DNA of 64,000 nt from UBA1732 sp045114455 (GTDB lineage: Bacteria; Verrucomicrobiota; Lentisphaeria; Victivallales; UBA1829), in contig JBGUKN010000024.1 of NCBI GenBank assembly GCA_045114455.1, positions 56,523 to 120,522 of the forward strand. Direction: 5' to 3'. The position numbers and the translations under genes are program-made. This document shows, piece after piece, positions 15,030-23,343 of this stretch. How positions within the stretch are numbered: the first letter of the stretch is position 1; every line of letters starts with the position of its first letter. The notes below the pieces were generated by a model, which worked only from the letters and a program-made list of their open reading frames with translations, searched no databases and had not been told where the DNA came from.

Positions 15030-15274
15030 CAGCGGAACCTCGGTTTGCGGATCGTTTCCACATAGGCGGCGGGATCGGCCGTCTCGGTGCGGTCGCTCCA
15101 CATCCCGAACGCGGCGAGGTCGGCAGTTTTGACCTTCACCTTTCCCGTTTTCGACCAGGGGACGATGACGGCGCGGCGTTTCCCCCGGTGCGTCAGTGTG
15201 ACCGTTTCGTGGCGGTCGATCGCCATCATGACTTCACGCATCCGTTTTCTGAGATCAAGGACACTTGCTTCCAT
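15029..15274 (-). CDS. vapB: Antitoxin of the VapBC pair (Phd/YefM-like fold)
   Basis: An 81-residue protein. The N-terminus (MEASVLDLRKRMREVMMAI, then VTLTHRGKRRAVIVP) resembles the Phd/YefM DNA-binding domain, which reads 'vtitrrGkpvavlvp'. The acidic and aromatic C-terminus is the expected toxin-binding tail. It precedes vapC with a one-base stop/start overlap, and an AAGGAG Shine-Dalgarno lies just upstream of ATG 15274. An inverted repeat overlapping the -10 (15290-15314) is the likely site of autoregulation. Confidence 0.88.
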   Translation of the reverse strand: MEASVLDLRKRMREVMMAIDRHETVTLTHRGKRRAVIVPWSKTGKVKVKTADLAAFGMWSDRTETADPAAYVETIRKPRFR

Positions 15275-15289
15275 AATCTGTCTCCTTTG

Positions 15290-15314
15290 AAGTGTTCACT
15301 TGTACTATACACTT
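15290..15314 (-). promoter_or_regulatory. Candidate vapBC operator
   Basis: AAGTGT (15290-15295) and ACACTT (15309-15314) form an inverted repeat that covers the -10 element and probable start site, as expected for autorepression by the VapBC complex. Confidence 0.6.
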
Positions 15315-15332
15315 CGTTTTGAGAAAAAGCAA
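15304..15332 (-). promoter_or_regulatory. Promoter of vapBC
   Basis: TTGCTT (15332-15327), 17-base spacer ending AGTG, TATAGT (15309-15304). Confidence 0.72.
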
Positions 15333-15370
15333 GCGGAAACAGGTGTTTTTCTCGTTTTTTTGCCGGGCGG

Positions 15371-17179
15371 TCAGTACGTCAGCTCGCTCATGGAGAACGG
15401 CTTGAACGACTTGATCTTCCGTTCGCGCTCCGCGGGATCGACGCGGAGATATTTCCAGCGGTTGAACGCGAAATCGTGCGGCATGTAGCCGGAGAGCCAT
15501 TCGTGCGCCATCACGAAGCACATGGTGTGCGTCTCGAAGATCCAGGGACATTCGCCTTGCAGGAACCGGATCATTTCGCGCGATTTCGCGGCATATTCGG
15601 CGGGATCGGAGATCGTGAGGAATTCGCGGTACATGGCGTCGTATTCCGCCGACCGGTAGTTCACGCGGTTGCAGCCGCCGGCGTTCTCGCCGTAGAAAAG
15701 CTGAAGGAAGTTTTCTGCGTCCGGGTAGTCGGCGGTCCACGAGTAGCGGAAGAGCTGGATGCTGCCCGCGCGGAGCTTCTGGACGAACCTCGGCCAGGTG
15801 TTGAACTCCGGCTGGATCTCGATCCCGATCTCCTTCATGTCGTTCGCCATGAGCTCGGCGGTCTGGCGGTAGAACGTGTCGCTGCCGGTCTGGTCGAACG
15901 TGATGACGAGCGCGCGCCCGGTCTTCGGGTCGATGCCGTCCTTGTAGCCGGCCAGTTCCAGTTCGCGTTTCGCCGCCTTGATGTCGCGGTGTCCGAGCTC
16001 GGGATGCGGCTCCGTGACGGCTCCGGGGACGCCCGGCGGTACCGGTCCGTATGCGGCGGAGAAACGGCTCCCGGAATGTTCGATGCGGCGTTCGCGGTCG
16101 AAGGCGAGGGTGATCGCGCGCCGGAGATGCGGGTTGCCGCCGAGGAGCGGATCGGTGAAATTGAAGCCGATGTAGTTGGTCTCGAGCTGGGGACGGGAAA
16201 GCAGGCGGATGCCGCGTGCGCGCAGCGCGGGCGAAAGTTCCAGATCCCTGTTCACGACCGCCTCGAAGCATTCGCTGTCCGGCACGTACAGGTCCAGGCG
16301 GCCCTGCAGGAACATCAGCCACGAGGCGAGGGGCTGTTTCACGAGGTAGCAGGAGATCCTGTCGGCGTCGGGGAGCGTGCGCCCGTCGGATTCCGCGTGG
16401 TAGCCGTCGTAACGCTCCATTTCGATGATGTAGTCCTTCTCCCAGCGGGTCAGGCGGAACGGCCCGGAGCCCTGCGGATGGTCCGCGAAATCGTCGCCGT
16501 AATGCTCCAACGCGCGGCGCGAGACGACGGCGGTGTACGGCAGGGCGAGGGCGTAGAGGAACCGCGGATCGGCTTTTTCCAGGTGGATCACAAGCGTGCG
16601 GTCGTCCCGGATCTCCAGCCCTTCGCTCAGATCGTCGTAGGGCGAGAGATCGCCTTCCGCTGCCTCCTCCGTGCGTTTCCGGAACGCCTCAAGTCCGCGG
16701 ATGCGGTCGCGGATCAGCCAGAATCCGGGCGAACGCAACCGCGTGTCGGCGAGGCGCAGGATGGAGAACGCGACATCGCGGGCGGTGATTTTCCGGACGG
16801 ACCTGTCCGCGCCCTCGAACGCTTCGCCGTCCTGAAAGAACAGGTCGTCGCGGAGCGTGCAGGTGTAGGCGGTCCCGTCTGGCGAGACTTCCGGCATGGC
16901 GGTCAGCATGCACGGTTCGAGCAGGTATTCGCCCTCGGCGTAACGGTATTGCAGGAGCGTGTCGTAGAACGCGCCGCAGACGTATTGGCTGGTCGTGTCG
17001 GCGGCGAGCACGGGGTCGAGCGTGTTGATCTGCTTGCCGAGGCTCATCACCACGCGTTTCTCCGTGGCGGCGTCCCTGTCGCCGTCTCCGCAGGCGCAGA
17101 GCGTCAGAAGCGCGAGCAGAACGGGGCACAGCAGAACCGCGTACAGGAAACGGCGCATGGCAGACGAAACGGAGTTCAT
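15371..17179 (-). CDS. Peptide/oligopeptide ABC transporter substrate-binding lipoprotein
   Basis: A 602-residue SBP family 5 protein (DppA/OppA type). The N-terminus has a lipoprotein signal ending in LCAC, with the lipidated Cys at residue 30. The family pattern is clear: GKQINTLDPVLAADTTSQYV, then VSPDGTAYTCTLRDDLFFQDG, then KITARDVAFS, then HPQGSGPFRLTRWEKD. No permease or ATPase genes are adjacent, so it is an orphan binding protein that must use a transporter encoded elsewhere. Its ATG shares four bases (ATGA) with the recX stop, which fixes the start and implies translational coupling to recX. Confidence 0.92.
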   Translation of the reverse strand: MNSVSSAMRRFLYAVLLCPVLLALLTLCACGDGDRDAATEKRVVMSLGKQINTLDPVLAADTTSQYVCGAFYDTLLQYRYAEGEYLLEPCMLTAMPEVSPDGTAYTCTLRDDLFFQDGEAFEGADRSVRKITARDVAFSILRLADTRLRSPGFWLIRDRIRGLEAFRKRTEEAAEGDLSPYDDLSEGLEIRDDRTLVIHLEKADPRFLYALALPYTAVVSRRALEHYGDDFADHPQGSGPFRLTRWEKDYIIEMERYDGYHAESDGRTLPDADRISCYLVKQPLASWLMFLQGRLDLYVPDSECFEAVVNRDLELSPALRARGIRLLSRPQLETNYIGFNFTDPLLGGNPHLRRAITLAFDRERRIEHSGSRFSAAYGPVPPGVPGAVTEPHPELGHRDIKAAKRELELAGYKDGIDPKTGRALVITFDQTGSDTFYRQTAELMANDMKEIGIEIQPEFNTWPRFVQKLRAGSIQLFRYSWTADYPDAENFLQLFYGENAGGCNRVNYRSAEYDAMYREFLTISDPAEYAAKSREMIRFLQGECPWIFETHTMCFVMAHEWLSGYMPHDFAFNRWKYLRVDPAERERKIKSFKPFSMSELTY

Positions 17180-17694
17180 TCTTCTGCCGCCCCTTCTTCG
17201 CGCATCCAGTGGTCCGCCGCCTCGATCGCGTCCTCGTAGGCGAACCCGCGTCCCACAAGACAGCGCACGGCCTTTGCCTTGCGTTTGTGCGTGTCGGGCT
17301 CGCGGCGGAACTGCGCGGCCTTCCGGTGAAGCACGGCGAACGCGCTTTCGCAGTCGGTTTTTCCGGGATTCGAGTCGGCGGCGGCATCGTCTTCCCCGCC
17401 GCTTCCGTTCAACGTCTGTTCGATGATCTCGTTCGGGATGCCGCGTTTGCGGAGCGCCATGCGGATGCGCGCCGGGCCGTATCCGCGCGAACGGTAGGAC
17501 CGTGCGACGTCCTCGGCGAGGAAATCGTCGTGAAGCGCGCCCATGCGTTTGACCGCGAGGACGGCCTCGTCGATCTCGGCGGGCGAAAAGATTTTCTTCG
17601 CGGCAAGTTTCGAGCGCAGTTCGGCGGTGGAAACGAGGCGTTTCGCGAGGATTTCCACTGCGGCGACGAGGGCGGTTTTCTTTTCGGGTGGCAT
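17176..17694 (-). CDS. recX: Regulatory protein RecX
   Basis: A 172-residue RecX-family protein, built of repeated three-helix units. Characteristic blocks are AVEILAKRLVSTAELRSKL, AVLAVKRMGALHDDFLAEDV and SYRSRGYGPARIRMALRKRG. RecX binds RecA filaments and limits recombination. RecX often sits beside recA, but here it is between mtaB and a peptide-binding lipoprotein. The second half (after residue 100) is more divergent, with an acidic insertion near residues 101-112. Its own promoter (17731-17759) overlaps the mtaB stop. Confidence 0.88.
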   Translation of the reverse strand: MPPEKKTALVAAVEILAKRLVSTAELRSKLAAKKIFSPAEIDEAVLAVKRMGALHDDFLAEDVARSYRSRGYGPARIRMALRKRGIPNEIIEQTLNGSGGEDDAAADSNPGKTDCESAFAVLHRKAAQFRREPDTHKRKAKAVRCLVGRGFAYEDAIEAADHWMREEGAAEE

Positions 17695-17730
17695 GGAGCG
17701 GACCGGGTTCCTTTTCTATCTTGATGGAAA

Positions 17731-17759
17731 AAGATACACCGGGATCATGCGAAAATCAA
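17731..17759 (-). promoter_or_regulatory. Promoter of recX, overlapping the mtaB stop codon
   Basis: TTGATT (17759-17754), 17-base spacer ending GGTG, TATCTT (17736-17731). The TGA of the mtaB stop (17758-17756) is part of the -35. Confidence 0.7.
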
Positions 17760-19081
17760 CCCGGTTCGTTGATTATTTCGGCGAAAAGGGCGCCGACGGG
17801 AAGGAACCGCAGGAACTTCACGCGGAGCAGCTTGCGCGCGATGTCCGATTCGCTGCTGACGATGGTGCGGACGTAGTTGCCGGACCAGCCGTCCCAGAGT
17901 TCCTTCTTGTTGCAGTTTGTCTCGATCAGGACCGCGCCGGTCGTGCCGACGAGGCTCTTCGCGAACTTCTGCGCGCATTCTTCCTTCAGCGCTTTGAGCT
18001 GTTCGATGCGTTCGGCGACCACGGGTTTCTGCACCTTGTCCGGCATGTCGGCGGCGGGTGTGCCCGAGCGCGGCGAATACGGGAAGATGTGGATGTTCGC
18101 GAAGTTCATTTTCCGCAGGAATTCGAGCGACTCGTCGAAATCCGCGTCGTTCTCGCCGGGGAATCCGACGATGATGTCGGTGCCGAGGTGGAGATTCGGG
18201 ATCGCCTCGCGGGCATAGGCCGCGTATTCGGCGAACTTGGCGGTGTCGCAGTGGCGGTCCATGGCCTTCAGAACCCTGTCGCAGCCGCTCTGAAGCGGCA
18301 GATGCAGGAATTCGCAGACTTTCGCGGCGTTGCGTTTCATGGCGTCGACGATGGGGAAGAGCTCATCGCAGGGTTCGGTCGAGCTCAGGCGGATGCGGAA
18401 GTCGCCGGGGATCTCGCAGAGACGGTCGATCAGCTCAGGCATTCCAACCTTGCCCGCCTTGTAGTGGCAGGTGTTCACGCCGGTCAAAACGATCTCGTGG
18501 AATCCGTCTTCGACCGCCTTCTTGAACTCGGCGGTGATCTCCTTCAGGTCGCGCGAACGTTCCGGGCCGCGCGCGGTGGGGACGATGCAGTACGAACAGT
18601 GGTTGTTGCATCCCTCCTGCACCTTGATGAACGCGCGGGAACGGAACGGGAACACGCCCTGCGCCTGTTCGGCAAAGATGCCCTTCGCAAGCTTCGGTGC
18701 GGCGGGCGCGTCGCGCTTTTCGAGCAGCGCGAGATATTCGGGCAGGATGGTCTCGATGTCCTTCTTCTGCTCGTTAGTGAGCACGAGGTCGATGTCCTGG
18801 TTCTGTTCGAGCTCGTCCCTGCTCACGTCCGCGGCGCAGCCGGTGAAGACGATGAAGGACTGCGGGTTTTCCGCCCGGATGGAGCGGAGCGCCTGTTTGC
18901 TTTTCTTGTAGGCGGTCTCGGTGACCGTGCAGGAGTTGACGAGGATGAGGTTCGGACTGCTGGAGGCGTCCGGGGAAACGATTTGGAATCCGAGGCGGAT
19001 CAGCCTGTCGTTCAGAAGTGCGCTGTCGGCCTGGTTGAGCCGGCAGCCAAGTGTTATGACCGCTGCGGTGATCGGTTTCAT
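17756..19081 (-). CDS. mtaB: tRNA t6A37 methylthiotransferase MtaB
   Basis: A 441-residue radical SAM methylthiotransferase, adding a methylthio group to C2 of t6A37. The N-terminal UPF0004 domain carries three cluster cysteines (ITLGCRLNQAD, VNSCTVTE, VFTGCAADVS). The radical SAM core has CNNHCSYC around residues 160-167, the CxxxCxxC site. Further family blocks are TGVNTCHYKAG, LHLPLQSGCDRVL and GTDIIVGFPGE. The CTVTE form and the length fit MtaB rather than MiaB. I chose ATG 19081 because the longer frame runs through the proA 3' end. It follows proA after 85 bases. Confidence 0.93.
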   Translation of the reverse strand: MKPITAAVITLGCRLNQADSALLNDRLIRLGFQIVSPDASSSPNLILVNSCTVTETAYKKSKQALRSIRAENPQSFIVFTGCAADVSRDELEQNQDIDLVLTNEQKKDIETILPEYLALLEKRDAPAAPKLAKGIFAEQAQGVFPFRSRAFIKVQEGCNNHCSYCIVPTARGPERSRDLKEITAEFKKAVEDGFHEIVLTGVNTCHYKAGKVGMPELIDRLCEIPGDFRIRLSSTEPCDELFPIVDAMKRNAAKVCEFLHLPLQSGCDRVLKAMDRHCDTAKFAEYAAYAREAIPNLHLGTDIIVGFPGENDADFDESLEFLRKMNFANIHIFPYSPRSGTPAADMPDKVQKPVVAERIEQLKALKEECAQKFAKSLVGTTGAVLIETNCNKKELWDGWSGNYVRTIVSSESDIARKLLRVKFLRFLPVGALFAEIINEPG

Positions 19082-19119
19082 GTTCTGTCGCTGTGGGGGT
19101 GATTGAAAAAACGAACGTT

Positions 19120-19139
19120 GCCGGGACATGCGCCCCGGC
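19120..19139 (-). terminator. Weak hairpin after proA
   Basis: GCCGGG and CCCGGC form a six-base stem, with a run of T about ten bases further on the minus strand. It may attenuate read-through from proA into mtaB. Confidence 0.35.
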
Positions 19140-19166
19140 GGGTCGTGTGGTGTTTGTCCGTGCGGA

Positions 19167-20453
19167 TCAGGACCGGATCTGGCCCGTACCGTAGATTTTG
19201 TACTTGTAGGAGGTGAGTTCGGGCAGTCCCATCGGGCCGCGCGCATGGAATTTGTCCGTGCTGATGCCCATTTCCGCGCCCATTCCGAATTCGCCGCCGT
19301 CGGTGAACCGCGTGGAGGCGTTCCAGTACACGGCCGCGGAGTCGACGTTGTCGAGGAAGAAGTTCGCATTCGCCTCGTCGGTCGTGAGGATGCTGTCGCT
19401 GTGGCCGGAGCCGTAGCGGTTGATATGGTCGACAGCTTCCTTCACGCCGGGGACGATGCCGACCGTGACGTCGAGCGATCCGTATTCCTTCGGCCAGTCC
19501 TCCTCGGTAGCGGGGACGACCGCGACGGGCGCGGCGAGCTTCGCGAACGCCTCGTCGCCGTGCATGGTTACGCCGAGCCGGGCGAGCCTTGCTGCGAGCT
19601 TCGGAGCGAATTCGGGCGCGATCGAGGCGTCGATGAGGATGGTCTCCAGCGCGTTGCAGACGCTGGGACGCTGGCATTTTGCGTTTTCGATGATGGTGAG
19701 CGCGCGGTCCTGGTCGCAGACGTGGTCCACGAAGATGTGGCACACGCCCTTGTAATGCTTGAGGACGGGCATCGTGGCCTGTTCCACCACGGCGTGGATC
19801 AGGCGTTCGCCGCCGCGCGGGATGACCAGGTTGATGCAGTCGTTCATCTTCAGCATGGCGGAGACCGCGTCGTGTCCCTTGAACGGCACGAGCTGGAGTG
19901 CGCCTTCGGGCATGCCCGCGGCGACTCCGGCGTCGGAGATGCACTTCGCGAGGGCGGTGTTCGAGCGGAACGCCTCTTTGCCGCCGCGGAGGATGACCGC
20001 GTTGCCGGATTTGATGCAGAGCCCGGCGGCGTCGACCGTCACGTTCGGGCGGGATTCGTAGATGATCGCGATGACGCCGATCGGCACGGAGACCTTGTCG
20101 ATGCGGAGCCCGTTCGGGCGCGTGATGCTGGAGAGGATGCGGCCGACCGGATCGTCGAGTCCAGCCACATGGCGCAGGGCGTCCGCCACGTCCTTGACGC
20201 GTTTCGGCGTCAGCGTGAGGCGTTCCAGTTTCGGCGCGTCCAGGCCATTCTTTTTCGCTTCGTCCAGGTCTTCGGCGTTGGCGGCCAGAATGGCGTCCGT
20301 GTCGCGTTCGAGCGTGTCGGCCATCGCCAGCAGCCAGCGCGTGCGGTCGGCTGCCGAGGCGACCGCGAGCGCACGGGAGGCGCGGAGGGCGCGCAGGCCC
20401 AGTTCGTGCATCGCTTCCCGCATGTCGGCTTCGTTGTTTGTTTCGCAGATCAT
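19167..20453 (-). CDS. proA: Gamma-glutamyl phosphate reductase (ProA)
   Basis: A 428-residue NADPH-dependent aldehyde-dehydrogenase-fold enzyme, the second step of proline synthesis. Signature blocks: VSVPIGVIAIIYESRPNVTV, LCIKSGNAVILRGGKEA and CQRPSVCNALETIL (with the catalytic Cys in SVCNA), then RFTDGGEFGMGAEMGIST. Its usual partner proB is not adjacent. ATG 20453 follows a leader of about 95 bases with two strong hairpins (20475-20530) and a promoter at 20555-20582. Confidence 0.96.
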   Translation of the reverse strand: MICETNNEADMREAMHELGLRALRASRALAVASAADRTRWLLAMADTLERDTDAILAANAEDLDEAKKNGLDAPKLERLTLTPKRVKDVADALRHVAGLDDPVGRILSSITRPNGLRIDKVSVPIGVIAIIYESRPNVTVDAAGLCIKSGNAVILRGGKEAFRSNTALAKCISDAGVAAGMPEGALQLVPFKGHDAVSAMLKMNDCINLVIPRGGERLIHAVVEQATMPVLKHYKGVCHIFVDHVCDQDRALTIIENAKCQRPSVCNALETILIDASIAPEFAPKLAARLARLGVTMHGDEAFAKLAAPVAVVPATEEDWPKEYGSLDVTVGIVPGVKEAVDHINRYGSGHSDSILTTDEANANFFLDNVDSAAVYWNASTRFTDGGEFGMGAEMGISTDKFHARGPMGLPELTSYKYKIYGTGQIRS

Positions 20454-20474
20454 CTGATAATCCTGATGTTTGGT

Positions 20475-20530
20475 GCGCCGGAAGCGGAATCGTACTGTTT
20501 TCCGGCGCGGCGACTCCGAGGCGCGGAGTC
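20475..20530 (-). promoter_or_regulatory. Structured 5' leader of proA
   Basis: Two perfect hairpins in transcript order: GACTCCG/CGGAGTC (20512-20518 with 20524-20530), then GCGCCGGAA/TTCCGGCGC (20475-20483 with 20500-20508). They lie between the promoter and ATG 20453. No T run follows, so simple termination is unlikely. Confidence 0.5.
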
Positions 20531-20554
20531 CCGTGTTGAAAGATTGTGCATAAT

Positions 20555-20582
20555 AAGATACTTATCCTTGCCGGATTTGCAA
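20555..20582 (-). promoter_or_regulatory. Promoter of proA
   Basis: TTGCAA (20582-20577), 16-base spacer, TATCTT (20560-20555), in the gap after asnB. Confidence 0.62.
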
Positions 20583-20598
20583 ATCAAAACCTTGAAAA

Positions 20599-22458
20599 TT
20601 ATGCGTTTTTCCCCTGAAACGACAGCATCAGCAGGGAAAACAGCAGGTAGGAACGGTCTTTTCCCCCGGTTTGGTGTTCGTCGATGAGGCGTTCCACGGC
20701 AGTCTGGTCGAACATTTCCCACCGCTTCGGAAGTTCGTCCAGCAGGGCGGCGCGCAGGCGGTCGCGCCAGACGGTGCGGAACCACGCCGCCATCGGCACG
20801 CCGAACCCGCGTTTGCGGCGCCGTTCGAGTCCGGGCGGAAGATAATCCGCGAACGCGTCGCCGAGGATGCGTTTCCGGCGTCCGTCATGGATCTTGAACG
20901 AGACGGGGAGGGCGCGCGCGAACCTGGAGACTTTCGGGTCCAGGAACGGATTCCGCACCTCAAGCGAGGCGGCCATGGAGCAGACATCGACCTTCGTTAG
21001 CACATCTCCCGGCAGATAGCGGTGCAAATCGTCCTCCATCAGCGACGCCATAAGTCCGGCGGCATCCGGTAAAACGCGTTTTGTGTTCAGATGCGGGCGG
21101 AGATCCGGCGCGATCAGCCCGACGGAATCCGCCGCGAAATGTGTCATCAGGGCGTCGTAACGTTCGCCCGCGCCGGATATTGCGCCGAGCCGCAGGAAAC
21201 GTTTCAGACGTCCCGCTTTGCTTCGTTCGCCCGAATCCGGCAGGCAGGCCGCCGCGGCGTTCCAGAGAAAGCCCGGCGTGAAGGCCCGCAGGTTTTGAAG
21301 CATGTGCATTGCGCGGTAGCGTTCGTACCCGCCGAAGAGCTCGTCCGCGCCGTCCCCGCTCAACGCCACGGTCACATGTTCGCGGGCGAACGCTGCGAGG
21401 AAAAACGAGGGCAGCATGGACGCGTCGGCGTAAGGTTCGCCGAACTCGGTGGCGAGCTTCGGCAGCAGGTCGAAATCCTGCGGCTGGACGGTCTTGATGT
21501 GGTGGTTTAATCCATGCGGGGCAAGTTTTGCGAGGTGCGCTGCCGTGGCCTTGCAGTCGGCGCTTTCGTCGTAGCGCGGGTCGTCGAATCCGATGGAGAA
21601 GCATTCCAGCGGGGCGGTCGAATGCTCGGCTGCGAGGGCAGTCACAATGGCGGAATCCAGCCCCCCGGACAGGAAGACGCCCAGCGGCACATCGGCGACC
21701 ATGCGGCGTTTCACGGCTTCCGAAAGCAGGCTCCGCACACGTTTGCAAGCGTCCTCGTAGGAAAGTGTATCCGTTTCAACTTCAATCTGTGCACCCCAGT
21801 CAATCTCTGTCATTGCACCTGTTTTCATCTGGAATTCGACCGCGGTTCCGGGGAGCAGTTTCCTCACGCCCTCGCGGATCGTGGCGGGTGCGGGGATATA
21901 CTGGAACGCCAGATAGTCTGCAAGCGCCGGAAGCGAGATCGCATCCGGGCAGCCCGGACAGAGCGTGAGCGTTTCGAAGCGGCTGGCGAAAGCGAATTCT
22001 CCGGTCGGGAGATGAAAAAAGTACAGCGGCTTCACGCCGTGACGATCCCGCGCCAGCAGAAGCGTTTTCTCTGCCGCATCGTAGAATGCGAACGCGAAGA
22101 AGCCGTTGAGGCGAGGGAGACAGCCCGCATCCTCGCGGATCAGGAGGTTCAGCAGGACTTCCGTGTCGGATTTCGTATGGAAGACCTCGCCCGCCTGTTC
22201 CAGTTCATGCCGGAGTTCGCGGAAATTGAAGATCTCGCCGTTGAAGACGAGCGTGTAACGTCCTTCGCCGCCGTGCATGGGCTGGCAGCCGCCGTCGAGG
22301 TCGATCACGGAGAGGCGGGTGTGGGCGAGCCCGAGCGCGCCGTCCATGTAGACGCCGTGCGCGTCCGGTCCCCGCTGGCGCATCGTGCCGCAGAGTCTCT
22401 GCAGAAGCGCGTCGTCGGGCGGAGTCCGCGGATTGAAACAGCCTGCGATCCCGCACAT
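20599..22458 (-). CDS. asnB: Asparagine synthetase B, glutamine-hydrolysing
   Basis: A 619-residue two-domain enzyme making Asn from Asp, Gln and ATP. Mature Cys2 (MCGIAGCF) is the glutaminase nucleophile. RQRGPDAHG, AHTRLSVIDL and FNGEIFNFRELR mark the class II amidotransferase half. The synthetase half has the pyrophosphate loop FLSGGLDSAIVTALAAEHS, then ALSGDGADELFGGYERYR. The length is that of the amidotransferase-type AsnB found in many non-enteric bacteria. It begins 3 bases after the GSCFA gene, so it shares that transcript. The GSCFA neighbour could hint at a cell-surface role instead of amino acid supply. Confidence 0.94.
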   Translation of the reverse strand: MCGIAGCFNPRTPPDDALLQRLCGTMRQRGPDAHGVYMDGALGLAHTRLSVIDLDGGCQPMHGGEGRYTLVFNGEIFNFRELRHELEQAGEVFHTKSDTEVLLNLLIREDAGCLPRLNGFFAFAFYDAAEKTLLLARDRHGVKPLYFFHLPTGEFAFASRFETLTLCPGCPDAISLPALADYLAFQYIPAPATIREGVRKLLPGTAVEFQMKTGAMTEIDWGAQIEVETDTLSYEDACKRVRSLLSEAVKRRMVADVPLGVFLSGGLDSAIVTALAAEHSTAPLECFSIGFDDPRYDESADCKATAAHLAKLAPHGLNHHIKTVQPQDFDLLPKLATEFGEPYADASMLPSFFLAAFAREHVTVALSGDGADELFGGYERYRAMHMLQNLRAFTPGFLWNAAAACLPDSGERSKAGRLKRFLRLGAISGAGERYDALMTHFAADSVGLIAPDLRPHLNTKRVLPDAAGLMASLMEDDLHRYLPGDVLTKVDVCSMAASLEVRNPFLDPKVSRFARALPVSFKIHDGRRKRILGDAFADYLPPGLERRRKRGFGVPMAAWFRTVWRDRLRAALLDELPKRWEMFDQTAVERLIDEHQTGGKDRSYLLFSLLMLSFQGKNA

Positions 22459-22461
22459 GGC

Positions 22462-23343
22462 TTATTCCCCCTGCTTTGCGATCTGGATGTGGCGCGACTG
22501 CCGGCGCCGGAGTTCCGCCGCCTCGTAGTCGGCCTTCGCCCGCGGTATGAAGCAGGCGTCGAGGAAGCGTTCGAGTATGATCTTGCGCGCGAGCTCGGAG
22601 GGGTGAAGCATGTCCTCGGCGTAGAACCGGTAGTCGCGCAGTTCGTCGTTCAGGATCTCGAATGCGGGGAAATACGCGCATCCGTCGACTTTGCCGCAGA
22701 CGTCCGCGGCGGCGGCCCGCAGCCTCGCTTTCGAGAGCGAGTTCATGGTCAGGTCGCCGGGATTGTGCCGCACGGGCGACAGCGTGATGATGATCGGGCA
22801 TTTGGCGTTGTACGAACGTATGATTTCGCAGGCGTTGCGCATCGCCGCCCGGCAGGTGTCGTAGGACAGCACGGACTGCTCGAACTCGTTCCCCGGCGCC
22901 TTGTGGCAGTTCGCGACCACGAGGCGTTCCGGCAAGTGTTTGTAGACGACCGCGGTCGACACGGTCATGAGGAAGAAATCGGCCTTTTTGAGCGTGCGGC
23001 GAAACCGTTTGGCGGAGTCGTTCGCCTTTTCGGCTCCCTCGGCTGCGCTTGCGGCGGAGAAAGACCCGTGATGCCGCCAGGAATGCCACATGCCGTTCAG
23101 CTCGAAGAAATCGCTCTCCGTGTAACCGCATTCCAGCCGCTGCAGCGCGTCGTTGATGGAGTACGGATTGTACAGGATCCCGTTCGGATTGATCATGCCG
23201 CGCATGCCGCTGTCGAGCAGCGTCATGGCGATGTCCTGCGCGAAGCACGACCCGATTGCGGCGAGCGTGCCCTGCGCCCGGATCTTCGGGAACGGGAACG
23301 TGTAATTGACCGGGGTGTACGGGATGGGGCCGGGTGAATTCAT
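22462..23343 (-). CDS. GSCFA-domain protein
   Basis: A 293-residue protein with the family-defining GSCFA motif near residue 32 (AAIGSCFAQDIA). The fold is SGNH/GDSL-hydrolase-like: GSCFA block, a TESDFFELNGMWHSWRHHG segment, ITLSPVRHNPGDLT, and HPSELARKIILERF with a late Asp/His-type pair. GSCFA proteins are thought to be esterases or acyl-transfer enzymes of surface polysaccharides; the substrate is unknown. Its start overlaps the recD2 stop by four bases and it ends 3 bases before asnB, so all three are probably translated from one mRNA. Confidence 0.85.
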   Translation of the reverse strand: MNSPGPIPYTPVNYTFPFPKIRAQGTLAAIGSCFAQDIAMTLLDSGMRGMINPNGILYNPYSINDALQRLECGYTESDFFELNGMWHSWRHHGSFSAASAAEGAEKANDSAKRFRRTLKKADFFLMTVSTAVVYKHLPERLVVANCHKAPGNEFEQSVLSYDTCRAAMRNACEIIRSYNAKCPIIITLSPVRHNPGDLTMNSLSKARLRAAAADVCGKVDGCAYFPAFEILNDELRDYRFYAEDMLHPSELARKIILERFLDACFIPRAKADYEAAELRRRQSRHIQIAKQGE

